A stretch of 13,178 nt of DNA from Oscillospiraceae bacterium (lineage in GTDB: Bacteria; Bacillota; Clostridia; Oscillospirales; Acutalibacteraceae). Below, piece by piece: positions 1 through 7,223 of the stretch. Under the pieces are notes generated by a model. The model was not told the origin of the DNA, did no database searches, and saw nothing but the letters and a program-made list of their open reading frames with translations. A program made the translations under genes and the position numbers. Numbering within the stretch: position 1 is the first letter of the stretch; the number at the start of each line of letters is the position of its first letter. The DNA lies in contig WREG01000034.1 in the NCBI GenBank assembly GCA_009779455.1, positions 1 through 13,178 of the forward strand, in the 5' to 3' direction.

Positions 1-992
1 AAAACGCTCATTGCGCCGTAAGCCGCAACGGAGTGGATTGCCCGGCTTCTTAAAAACCTGAAAAAAGACGCGCCGCAAACCGACACATAAGGGAGAACCT
101 GAAACGCGACGGAAAACCCGCCGAAGCCCAGAACGGCGGCGGCAAGACGGATGTTTCCCGAAACGGCGGCTTTTTCTGCGCCGCTCCCGACTTCAAAAAA
201 ATAATTTATAAAAAAAAGAAGCGTTCTGTTATTAATAAATCCGTTCAAAAGGGAAGTGAGGGCGGAAAAAAGGATCACCCATGAGCATACGGAAATCATA
301 GCCTCCGCCGCTCCGCTCACCGCCTGTGTAAATCCTTTTAAAATCGGAATATCATATTTTTGGGTGTTTCCGCAACCCGTAGAGGCGGGCCTCGTACCCG
401 CCCCTGATTTTGTTCTGATTGCCGGGCGGGTAAGAGGCCCACCCCTACGTGATTTACCGATTATTAATTTTACCGGGGCGTTTTCCCGGGAAAAAAACCT
501 TCCTGCCATGCCTATCGCAAGAGAAGACACGCAGCAGGAAGCGAACAACAGGAAGCCAGCGCGGGCCGAGCCGAGCATAACGGCCCCAATGGCCGCTACG
601 GTAAATGCAGGCCCGGAATTCACGCAGAAATCAAGCATTCTGCGGGCTTCGTTTTTGCCTATAAGCCCTTTTCCGCATAAAGCCGCCGTCATGCGGGCGC
701 CGACAGGGTAACCGCCCGTCAGCGAAAGCAAAATAACGGGGGCGCATACACCCGGCAGGGCGAAAAGGGCGCGGCAAAGCCCTTCGAAAGGCCTGCCCGC
801 ATATTCGGCTATTTGCGGGAGCGAAATAAAGCCCGAAAGCGCCATAAAAGGGAAAAGCGAGGGTATCAGCACCCCTCCGCAAAGCGCAAGCCCGTTTTTT
901 ACGCCCGATACCGCCACGCCGGGGTTTGAAAGCATTAAAAAACCGGCGGCAAGGCAGGAAATTATGATTAATAATAGTTTTAAATTTTTCAT
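1..992 (-). CDS. ylbJ: Sporulation integral membrane protein YlbJ, partial (3' end outside window)
   Basis: The minus-strand frame opens with ATG at 992 directly after an in-frame TAA and AAT, and stays open to the left edge, giving about 330 residues; family members have about 400. YlbJ is a polytopic membrane protein of the nucleoside-recognition/Gate domain group, made in the mother cell and needed for normal spore formation. The frame shows a hydrophobic N-terminus, an LIPSLFPFMALSGF segment near residue 45, the TGGYPVGARM motif near residue 105, FCVNSGPAF near 135, and a later LGFGGFSV motif, all typical of YlbJ. Residues 182-205 come from a palindromic DNA repeat in frame (listed separately) and look foreign: polar, rich in Arg, Gly, Pro and Thr. 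No good ribosome binding site is visible before the ATG. It is divergent from yqfC. The family call is firm; whether this copy is functional is not known. Confidence 0.85.
   Translation of the reverse strand, partial: MKNLKLLLIIISCLAAGFLMLSNPGVAVSGVKNGLALCGGVLIPSLFPFMALSGFISLPQIAEYAGRPFEGLCRALFALPGVCAPVILLSLTGGYPVGARMTAALCGKGLIGKNEARRMLDFCVNSGPAFTVAAIGAVMLGSARAGFLLFASCCVSSLAIGMAGRFFSRENAPVKLIIGKSRRGGPLTRPAIRTKSGAGTRPASTGCGNTQKYDIPILKGFTQAVSGAAEAMISVCSWVILFSALTSLLNGFINNRTLLFFINYFFEVGSGAEKAAVSGNIRLAAAVLGFGGFSVAFQVLPYVSVCGASFFRFLRSRAIHSVAAYGAMSV
378..449. repeat. 72-bp palindromic repeat (GTAGGGG family) inside ylbJ
   Basis: Two 26-bp inverted arms (378-403 and 424-449) match at 23 of 26 positions around a 20-bp centre. 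The outer ends read CGTAG(A/G)GG in each direction. The length is 24 codons and, on the minus strand, the element begins exactly on a codon boundary, so it adds residues 182-205 to YlbJ without a stop or frameshift. The same outer motif starts the repeats at 1071 and 9077. No target-site duplication was found. Confidence 0.85.
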
Positions 993-1070
993 ATTTTAAT
1001 ATATGAGGGTTGTTCTGATTTTAATACATTGCTATATTTTTGTTAAAATTAGCATAAATATATACAAATC

Positions 1071-1178
1071 CCGTAGGGGCGGGGCTTGTCTCCGCCCGCA
1101 TGTGCAACTGTAATTTTTATGATAGCTATGCGAAAATTATAGCTATCATCATGGGGGGCACGAGGCCCTCCCCTACAG
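1071..1178. repeat. Palindromic repeat (GTAGGGG family), intergenic ylbJ-yqfC
   Basis: The left end (from 1071) and the reverse complement of the right end (to 1178) share GTAGGGG and match at 14 of the first 18 positions from that motif. The interior holds a separate perfect 11-bp inverted repeat (1119-1129 and 1139-1149, ATGATAGCTAT) around a 9-base loop, so the element could form a nested long hairpin. It fills much of the divergent promoter region and ends just upstream of the sigma-E-like promoter. Confidence 0.75.
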
Positions 1179-1181
1179 CTG

Positions 1182-1211
1182 TGATATTATTAAAGTTTAA
1201 ATTTATACACG
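1182..1211 (+). promoter_or_regulatory. Candidate sigma-E-type promoter for yqfC-yqfD
   Basis: TGATATT (1182-1188) resembles the sigma-E -35 consensus KMATATT. It is followed after 15 bases by TATACACG (1204-1211), which resembles the -10 consensus CATACAHT. Transcription would start near 1218. B. subtilis yqfC and yqfD belong to the mother-cell sigma-E regulon, so the location fits. It also argues that the ATG at 1218 is too early to be the true yqfC start. Match by eye only. Confidence 0.42.
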
Positions 1212-1256
1212 GGAATCATGCACGGGAAACGCTCCTATGAAAGGTGTCAGAAAAAA

Positions 1257-1544
1257 ATGCGCCAAAACAAAGAAAAACAAAAATGCGGCGTCGCGAGGAC
1301 AATACTGCGGGAGCTTGATATGCCCCCATCGTCGGTAAACGAAGAATTCCACCTTGAAATGTCAGGCAACAAAGAGGCCGTACTGCAGGGCTGCAAAGGC
1401 GTGCTTGAATATTCCGACACGGCGGTAAGGATAAATACCGGCGCGCGGGGCGTCGTTTTCAAAGGCATGGGCCTTGAAATGAAAACCTTCGCATCGGGCC
1501 AGGCGGTGGTTGAGGGGCTAATTGTTTCGGTGGAGTTTGATTAA
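1257..1544 (+). CDS. yqfC: Sporulation protein YqfC
   Basis: This is a small protein of 95 residues, close to the usual family length. YqfC is a mother-cell sporulation protein of unknown biochemistry, almost always encoded directly before yqfD. Family features are visible in the C-terminal half: a GVLEYSDTAVRINTG segment, then the KGMGLEMK and EGLIVSVEF beta-strand pattern. The frame is open from an ATG at 1218 (108 codons). I prefer 1257 because AAAGGTG (1240-1246) lies 10 bases before it, because that start gives the family length, and because the candidate promoter would start transcription at about 1218. The stop overlaps the yqfD ribosome binding site, so the two are very likely co-transcribed. 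Confidence 0.85.
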   Translation: MRQNKEKQKCGVARTILRELDMPPSSVNEEFHLEMSGNKEAVLQGCKGVLEYSDTAVRINTGARGVVFKGMGLEMKTFASGQAVVEGLIVSVEFD

Positions 1545-1554
1545 AGGAGAAAGC

Positions 1555-2736
1555 ATGTTTATAATTAGAATCATCAGATATCTGACCGGCTTTGTAAGAT
1601 TTTCGGCCGAGGGCGGTTTCCCTGAGCGTTTTATTAATCTCGCGGCCAAAAAAGGCCTGCCGCTTTGGGACGTGAAATCCATCGGTGACAAGCTCTATGG
1701 ATTTACTACGGCCGCAGGGTATAAAAACATCCGAAAACCTGCACGAAACTCCGGTATGCGCGTCAGGATCATAAATAAATCCGGCTTTCCGTTTTTTAAG
1801 CGGCGGTACCGCAAGCGCACGGGGTTTGTGGTCGGCGGGGCGCTTGCAGTCATATTTTTGATGTACCTTTCGACACTGCTCTGGAATATTCAAATAGACG
1901 GCAACGAAACCCTGACCGACGACGAAGTAATTTCGGCGCTGGAAGAGCTGAATGTGAAAAACGGCGCAAGAATGAGCAAAATTGACACGCATAACGTTGA
2001 GGTTGAGCTTGAAAACCTTCTGCCTTCGCTGTCGTGGGTGACGGTCAATCTGTCCGGCAGCACGGCTTACATAGAATTAAGGGAGCGAAAGGCCCGCCCG
2101 GAGATAATAGACACCAAAAAACCGAGCGATATCATAGCGAAAACGGACGGAGAAATACTTAAAATTGAAAGCTATTCGGGTACGGGTATTATGAGCGCCG
2201 GTTCCGCCGTGCTGAAAGGCGACCTGCTTATCAGCGGTAAAGTCGAAATGCTTGCGGGACCTGAATTTGTCCGTTCGCGGGGCTGTGTTTTAGCCCGCAC
2301 GGCGCATGTGGTTTCCGCATCACAAAGTAAAGGCGATGGGCTTTACGCGCTTGAACGCATCCGCTACAGGTACGGCATTTCAATTTTATCAATAGAAATG
2401 CCGTTTGCGCCCTTGGGACATAAAAAAAACTGTGATATTTACTTTAAAAGCTCGTTTATGCTTTCGTTTGCGGACGCGGCTGTGCCTATAGGGCTTACAA
2501 GGGAAAGCTTTACCGTCGTTTCGGACGGCAGAACCGAGATATCGGCGGAAAAAGCGGCTTTGGCGGCTCTTTTCAGATATTACAGGAATGAACAGGCCGA
2601 GCTTGCGGGCGCTGATATCAGGGAACGCGCGCTGAAAATTTCGGACACGGGAAAAACAATAGTCGCGGCGGGCAGCTGCGTCTGCGAGGAGGATATAGGC
2701 TTTGAACGGTTTTTTGAAGTTGAAGGCGGGTTATAA
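1555..2736 (+). CDS. yqfD: Sporulation protein YqfD
   Basis: The 393-residue protein matches the usual length of about 400. YqfD is a mother-cell membrane protein required for efficient sporulation; its precise role is not established. A basic stretch (about residues 81-89, FKRRYRKRT) precedes one transmembrane segment (about 90-110). After it comes an FtsQ/POTRA-like start (NIQIDGNETLTDDEV) and a long extracytoplasmic domain containing LPSLSWVTVNLSGSTAYIELRERK. The N-terminal RYLTGFVRFSAEGGFPERFIN is characteristic. The frame is open from 1522, but ATG 1555 has an excellent AAAGGAG site (1543-1549) and starts 10 bases after yqfC ends. In B. subtilis the next gene is phoH; here an unrelated secreted protein gene intervenes. 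Confidence 0.92.
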   Translation: MFIIRIIRYLTGFVRFSAEGGFPERFINLAAKKGLPLWDVKSIGDKLYGFTTAAGYKNIRKPARNSGMRVRIINKSGFPFFKRRYRKRTGFVVGGALAVIFLMYLSTLLWNIQIDGNETLTDDEVISALEELNVKNGARMSKIDTHNVEVELENLLPSLSWVTVNLSGSTAYIELRERKARPEIIDTKKPSDIIAKTDGEILKIESYSGTGIMSAGSAVLKGDLLISGKVEMLAGPEFVRSRGCVLARTAHVVSASQSKGDGLYALERIRYRYGISILSIEMPFAPLGHKKNCDIYFKSSFMLSFADAAVPIGLTRESFTVVSDGRTEISAEKAALAALFRYYRNEQAELAGADIRERALKISDTGKTIVAAGSCVCEEDIGFERFFEVEGGL

Positions 2737-2750
2737 CGAAAGAAAGATGT

Positions 2751-2869
2751 CCCCCGCCTCTATAGGCGGGGGGGGGTGTTCTATCTATCTCAGCAGGTGA
2801 GCCATATCTCCCTGCTCGAGTTGCAAGGTTCTGGGGTACCCACTCGAAATTTTAATTTCGTTAGTGGGT
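2751..2869. repeat. Three consecutive imperfect hairpins; possible transposon-end remnant or structured RNA
   Basis: Three stem-loops lie in tandem. The first is 9 bp (2751-2759 with 2764-2772, CCCCCGCCT arm, 4-base loop) followed by further Gs. The second joins AGCAGG and GAG to CTC and CCTGCT (2792-2816) with one bulged T and a 6-base loop. The third joins ACCCACT and CGAAAT to ATTTCG and AGTGGGT (2838-2869) with a TT bulge and a TTTA loop. GC-rich hairpins with bulged T residues, one next to a G tract, recall IS200/IS605 ends and their non-autonomous derivatives, but no transposase or TnpB frame is present. None has a clean U-tract, so termination after yqfD is uncertain. I do not recognise a known RNA family. 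Confidence 0.5.
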
Positions 2870-2971
2870 CAGGTTCTTATAAACGTATGCATTTGCAATT
2901 ATGAATGTAGCTGATGTTTAAGAAACGTTAAAGAAATGTGAAAAATTATTTAATAAAAACCTAAATACTTA

Positions 2972-3000
2972 TTGCAATGCGTCAAGATCTGTGTTATAGT
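2972..3000 (+). promoter_or_regulatory. Sigma-A-type promoter for the secreted propeller gene
   Basis: TTGCAA (2972-2977) and TATAGT (2995-3000) are separated by exactly 17 bases in AT-rich DNA, 47 bases before the chosen start codon. It gives the gene at 3048 its own vegetative-type promoter, separate from the sporulation genes upstream. Confidence 0.65.
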
Positions 3001-3047
3001 AGTAATTACATTTCTATGAAAAGTTTTATTGAAAGAAGATGCTATTT

Positions 3048-5405
3048 ATGCGAAAATTGCAAAAAACAGCAAAAACCGCCCTTGCGCTGACCCTTGCCCT
3101 TATGATGGCGTTCCCATTGGCCGTGCCATCGCAGGCCGCCCAAAAGATGTCAAACCCCGACAGGGTTGGCACGGGCATTATTGACGGCCTGACCGCGGAC
3201 GAGTACATCGGCAGGCACAACAGCTATATATGGAGCACAGAGCTGTTCAGGCAGGACGACGGCGACTACATATGGGCAGGCACCACCCGCGACATGGGCG
3301 GCGGCATTGTCACGGTAGTCAACAACATGGGTTCTTCGCTGGGGCTGGATTTCAACGAGCTGATCGGGATACCCCCCATCGACACGGCGAATTACCAAGG
3401 CAGGATTTATCGCCAAAAGGTCGGCGAAACAAGCGGGGAATGGGAGCAGATGTATCAAAACCCGCTGGTTGCGGGCTGGCGGCGCATGATTGTCTTTAAC
3501 GGCGACCTCTATGTCGTAACCGGCACGACGCTTCCCTATCCCGGCAATTACACGCTTATACTGCGCTTTAAATCCGACTTCAAGCCCGGCGACACCCCCG
3601 AAATCGTTTTTTGGGATCAGATCCCTGAAGAAAACAACTCCTATTTCCGCGCCGCCTGCGTGCTGAACGACAAACTGTATATCGGCACCTTCGACACAAA
3701 TATCTTTATCACCGACGGTACGGGCCTGACGAACAAAAGCCAAAACTTTTTGGTCATGCTGGGCGTTCTCCAGAAAATACGCGAAAACCCGGACTATCAA
3801 ATGACCCCGCTGGAAATTCAGGCCACCAATCCGGCCCTGCGCCGGGTCGGCTGGACAGCCTGCGACCTCAAGGAGTTCCCCGAGCTTGGGGAGGGCAACA
3901 ACGCCATCTGGGATATGATGGGCTTCAACGGGTATCTTTACGCCTTCCTTGACAGCAGCACCGTTTCTTCGTCAGGCGTCCAGGGCGACTGGATGAATCA
4001 AAAAGCCGGTGGCGGCTTTACCGTATACAAGCTGACTGCGGACGGCCCGAAAGGCGCCGTGACCGCCATGCGGCAGATTGTCGGTGAAAAAGAAGGGGCT
4101 ATGTTCCCGCCCAGCATGGGCGTCGGCAAGCCTATGGGCTGCTCCCCCTTCTATGCCGAGTTTGACGGCGATGAATACATCTACGTGACCACGCTGATAG
4201 GCGGAGCCTATTTCCTGGCGGCCCTGGCCGTCGGCGAGGTTGATCTGGCGATGGATATGCTGTTCTTCCCCACACAGATATACCGCTTTGACAAAAACGA
4301 CAACTGGGAGGTTGTCGTCGGCGAAAAGGACGGCCCGCGCGCCGCTAAATATAGCGACGGCACGCTTGTCCCCCATATCGGCAGCCAGCGCGGCGGCTTC
4401 TTCCCCGGCGAGGACAGCTTTGAAAACGCCTGCGCCAACCAGTATTCATGGTGGATGGCGCAGCATAACGGCAAGCTCTATGTGTCCACGTGGGATACAG
4501 GCGTGTTCAAAGAAGCGGCTTTAGGCAACATCGGGTTTATAATTACCGCTTTCCTCAGCGGCGCGGGCAAAGAAGTCTCAGCCGAAATACTGCCGAGCAT
4601 CGCAAAAGCCGTTGAACAGCTCTCTGACTATATCCCGTATTTTTCAGGCGGGGGCGAGTTAAGCGCGTTTAAAGTCTTTTGCAAGTTTTTGACTTCACCG
4701 AAGGATATCTTTGCCGTCGTGAAATTCGCGTTTGATTTATTGATATCCGCAGTCAGGCACCCTACGGAAATAAACGCGGGCGTCAAAAAGGCCATAGCCT
4801 CATATAAAGCCTGCAATTTGTATATTAACGACAAATCGAACCCGCCGGGCTTTGATATTTACTGCACCGAAGACGGCATAAATTTCGACCCCGTGACGGT
4901 GGACGGGTTCGGAGATAAATATAACTACGGCGGGCGCGTGCTGCTTCCCACGGAATACGGGCTGTTCGTCGGCACGGCCAACCCCTTCAACGGCGGCCAG
5001 TATTGGCGCATCGACGAGCTTGAAAACGGGCTTCTCGCCAACACCCCCAACAAAGTGAGCTTCGTCGGGGGCGGGAGCGTCACATTCCCGGTACGCGCTG
5101 TCGGCCTTGACTCCGGCCTGCCGATAAATGTCACTGTTTCCGACGCCGGCATAAGCGCGGATGCCGTTCTGAGGGATGGTTCCGATGTTGTGCTTGAGGA
5201 TTACCGCTCCGTCGTCGGCAAAGTCAGGGACACCTCAGTTTACGGCAATTTTAAGTATGTCGAAGACCGTACCAGGCACGATTTTGATTCCTGTATATTT
5301 GATGTTACCCTTACTGCCGACGGCCCCGTGGCTTCCGGCAATATCACGGTGACAGTCGAAATGGGCGGTTATTCCGTGAGCCGCACAATAAGTATCGCCG
5401 GGTGA
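3048..5405 (+). CDS. Secreted beta-propeller-like protein of unknown function
   Basis: A 785-residue exported protein. Residues 1-30 form a signal peptide: basic MRKLQKTAK, a hydrophobic core, and likely cleavage after SQA. Residues 35-490 and 590-655 contain recurring strand motifs typical of beta-propeller blades: NGDLYVVTGT (151), NDKLYIGTF (207), NGYLYAFLD (294), DEYIYVTTL (375), NGKLYVSTWDTG (474) and YGLFVGTANPF (637). A mostly helical, partly hydrophobic segment (about 490-590) interrupts the last blades. Residues 665-785 look like a beta-sandwich. ATG 3039 is also in frame, but the GAAAGAAG site (3031-3038) abuts it; ATG 3048 lies 9 bases after that site. No catalytic motif, LPXTG anchor or S-layer domain was seen. 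It has its own promoter and terminator between yqfD and phoH. A binding or cell-surface role is only a guess. Confidence 0.8.
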   Translation: MRKLQKTAKTALALTLALMMAFPLAVPSQAAQKMSNPDRVGTGIIDGLTADEYIGRHNSYIWSTELFRQDDGDYIWAGTTRDMGGGIVTVVNNMGSSLGLDFNELIGIPPIDTANYQGRIYRQKVGETSGEWEQMYQNPLVAGWRRMIVFNGDLYVVTGTTLPYPGNYTLILRFKSDFKPGDTPEIVFWDQIPEENNSYFRAACVLNDKLYIGTFDTNIFITDGTGLTNKSQNFLVMLGVLQKIRENPDYQMTPLEIQATNPALRRVGWTACDLKEFPELGEGNNAIWDMMGFNGYLYAFLDSSTVSSSGVQGDWMNQKAGGGFTVYKLTADGPKGAVTAMRQIVGEKEGAMFPPSMGVGKPMGCSPFYAEFDGDEYIYVTTLIGGAYFLAALAVGEVDLAMDMLFFPTQIYRFDKNDNWEVVVGEKDGPRAAKYSDGTLVPHIGSQRGGFFPGEDSFENACANQYSWWMAQHNGKLYVSTWDTGVFKEAALGNIGFIITAFLSGAGKEVSAEILPSIAKAVEQLSDYIPYFSGGGELSAFKVFCKFLTSPKDIFAVVKFAFDLLISAVRHPTEINAGVKKAIASYKACNLYINDKSNPPGFDIYCTEDGINFDPVTVDGFGDKYNYGGRVLLPTEYGLFVGTANPFNGGQYWRIDELENGLLANTPNKVSFVGGGSVTFPVRAVGLDSGLPINVTVSDAGISADAVLRDGSDVVLEDYRSVVGKVRDTSVYGNFKYVEDRTRHDFDSCIFDVTLTADGPVASGNITVTVEMGGYSVSRTISIAG

Positions 5406-5442
5406 ACCGCATAACGCTCAACACCCGTCGCTGTGACCGCGA

Positions 5443-5480
5443 AAAAACCCTTGAGGCAACGACTTCAGGGGTTTTTGTTT
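5443..5480 (+). terminator. Intrinsic terminator after the secreted propeller gene
   Basis: AAAAACCCTTGA (5443-5454) pairs with TCAGGGGTTTTT (5465-5476) over 12 positions, including one T-G pair, with a 10-base loop. The stem ends in a T-rich run continuing as GTTT. It begins 37 bases after the stop codon. Confidence 0.85.
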
Positions 5481-5653
5481 GGGTTTTGACGCCGTGACGC
5501 CGTATCGGACGGGGCTGCAAACCCGAAACATTTTATTGAGGCTCAAAACAGTATGAAAACGGATGAAATTACAAAAATATTGTGCAATATGTATATAATC
5601 ATCGAAATATAAATAGCCACATCTAACATAATCACGTTTTTTTACATAAACTA

Positions 5654-5688
5654 TTGCATTGTCAATATTATTGTGTTATTATTATACA
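5654..5688 (+). promoter_or_regulatory. Candidate sigma-A-type promoter(s) for phoH-ybeY-era
   Basis: Two overlapping registers are possible: TTGCAT (5654-5659), 17 bases, TATTAT (5677-5682); or TTGTCA (5659-5664), 18 bases, TATACA (5683-5688). Both lie 65-75 bases before the phoH start in strongly AT-rich DNA. A lone TATAAT near 5603 lacks a good -35. Apart from the terminator and this promoter I see nothing else in 5406-5752. Confidence 0.5.
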
Positions 5689-5752
5689 AATTTCATCTGT
5701 TTTCGCGAAGTTTTTAAGAGTTGTATATAAAATACAAGCGTGGAAGTAAATT

Positions 5753-6736
5753 ATGCCGTTATTTGAACAAATAATAAATCTTGACCGAATGGAGCAGGCC
5801 GTGAGCCTTTTCGGGAGCTTCGACGAAAACATCCGCTTTATAGAAAGGCAGTATTCGGTCAATATCACAAACAGGGGAGAAGACATCAAAGTCGCGGGCG
5901 AAGCCGAAAACGTAGCCAGCGCCATAAAAGCCGTAAACGGCCTTCTGACATTGATAAACAAGGGCGAAACATTAAGCGAACAGAATGTGCGGTACGTTCT
6001 GTCCCTTGTTGACGACGGCAGCGAGGATAAGCTGTCCTCCATGATCGCGGACTGCATCTGCATAACGTCAAGGGGAAAACCCGTAAAACCCAAGACTCTT
6101 GGGCAAAAAAAATACATCGAAGCCATAAAAAGCAAAACCATTGTGCTGGGCGTAGGCCCGGCGGGTACGGGCAAGACATATCTGGCTGTGGCGATGGCAG
6201 TGAACGCATTCAGGGGCAAAGAGGTCAACCGCATCATCCTCACCCGTCCGGCGGTTGAAGCGGGCGAAAGCCTTGGCTTTCTGCCCGGCGACCTCCAGCA
6301 GAAAGTTGACCCTTACTTGCGCCCCCTCTACGACGCGCTTTTTGATATGCTCGGCGCCGAAAACTTCCATAAGTATCAGGAACGGGGCAATATAGAGGTC
6401 GCGCCGCTGGCTTATATGAGGGGCCGCACATTGGACGACAGCTTTATAATACTCGATGAGGCGCAGAATACGTCGCCCGAGCAGATGAAGATGTTTTTGA
6501 CACGGCTTGGGTTCAACTCAAAAGTAGTTGTAACGGGGGACATTACTCAGATAGACCTGCCCGCCGGAAAAAGGTCGGGGCTTGTTGAGGTCATAAAGAT
6601 ATTAAGGGGTATAGATGACATAGAGACGGTTATGTTTAACGAAAAGGACGTCGTAAGGCATAAACTTGTGCAGGACATCGTAAAGGCTTACGAAAAACAC
6701 GAGGAGGCAAAGAAACGAAATGACAGAAAAAATTAA
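5753..6736 (+). CDS. phoH: PhoH-like P-loop ATPase
   Basis: The 327 residues match the family length. PhoH-like proteins are cytoplasmic P-loop ATPases linked to RNA metabolism and, by gene neighbourhood, to YbeY and Era; their substrate is not settled. An N-terminal KH-like segment (about 20-70) is followed by the ATPase domain: Walker A GPAGTGKT at 135-142, LTRPAVEAGESLGFLPGD at about 163-180, MRGRTLDDSFIILDEAQN with Walker B at about 222-239, and VVTGDITQIDLP at about 259-270. ATG 5753 is supported by GGAAG six bases upstream. The 3' end overlaps ybeY by 17 bases, suggesting coupled translation. It opens the housekeeping operon and follows its own candidate promoter. Confidence 0.97.
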   Translation: MPLFEQIINLDRMEQAVSLFGSFDENIRFIERQYSVNITNRGEDIKVAGEAENVASAIKAVNGLLTLINKGETLSEQNVRYVLSLVDDGSEDKLSSMIADCICITSRGKPVKPKTLGQKKYIEAIKSKTIVLGVGPAGTGKTYLAVAMAVNAFRGKEVNRIILTRPAVEAGESLGFLPGDLQQKVDPYLRPLYDALFDMLGAENFHKYQERGNIEVAPLAYMRGRTLDDSFIILDEAQNTSPEQMKMFLTRLGFNSKVVVTGDITQIDLPAGKRSGLVEVIKILRGIDDIETVMFNEKDVVRHKLVQDIVKAYEKHEEAKKRNDRKN

Positions 6737-7223
6737 AGTAAACATTACGGATGCCCAAAAAGCCGTAAAAATACCGACAGGTATAAGAATGCTCGTGCGG
6801 CGCTGCTGCAACGCCACGCTGAAGCTTGAAAAATTTCAGGGTTCGGCGGAGGTAAGCGTGCGTTTTGTCGATAACGATAGCATCCGAAAAATAAACAAAG
6901 AATTCAGAAATATAGACGGCCCGACGGATGTTCTGTCATTTCCTATGGGTGAAAGCGGCAATTATGACATAAACCCCGAATCGGGCGCGTACTTAATCGG
7001 CGATGTCGTGATATCAATGGAACAGGCGGCGGAACAGGCTAAACGCTTCGACCACAGCCTGCAAAGGGAGGTCGCGTATTTGACCGCCCATTCGATACTG
7101 CACATTTTGGGCTATGACCATGAGAACGGCGGCCTGCAGTCGGTCCGCATGAGGGAGAAGGAAGAAACCGTATTGACGCAGCTGGGGCTTTCAAGGAACA
7201 GCAGCTATTATATGGAGTATTAG
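6720..7223 (+). CDS. ybeY: Endoribonuclease YbeY
   Basis: YbeY is a single-domain metal-dependent protein of about 150-170 residues (167 here) involved in 16S rRNA maturation, ribosome quality control and small-RNA metabolism. The signature HSILHILGYDH is present, with metal ligands His124, His128 and His134. The conserved TDVLSFP segment (69-75) and GDVVIS (94-99) also match. It starts inside the last codons of phoH, with AGGAGG-like sequence in the phoH 3' end (near 6702) as the likely ribosome binding site. Its stop codon directly touches the era start. Confidence 0.96.
   Translation: MTEKIKVNITDAQKAVKIPTGIRMLVRRCCNATLKLEKFQGSAEVSVRFVDNDSIRKINKEFRNIDGPTDVLSFPMGESGNYDINPESGAYLIGDVVISMEQAAEQAKRFDHSLQREVAYLTAHSILHILGYDHENGGLQSVRMREKEETVLTQLGLSRNSSYYMEY

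Noticed and set aside
256..711. Plus-strand 151-codon open frame
   Set aside because: It lies opposite the ylbJ coding frame, has no family resemblance, and runs through the palindromic repeat.
1459..1992. Minus-strand 177-codon open frame
   Set aside because: Shadow of yqfC-yqfD; no recognisable features.
3150..3800. Minus-strand 216-codon open frame
   Set aside because: Antisense to the secreted propeller gene, which has a signal peptide, ribosome site, promoter and terminator.
5553..5612. 19-codon plus-strand frame before phoH
   Set aside because: No convincing ribosome site and very short; lies upstream of the likely phoH promoter.
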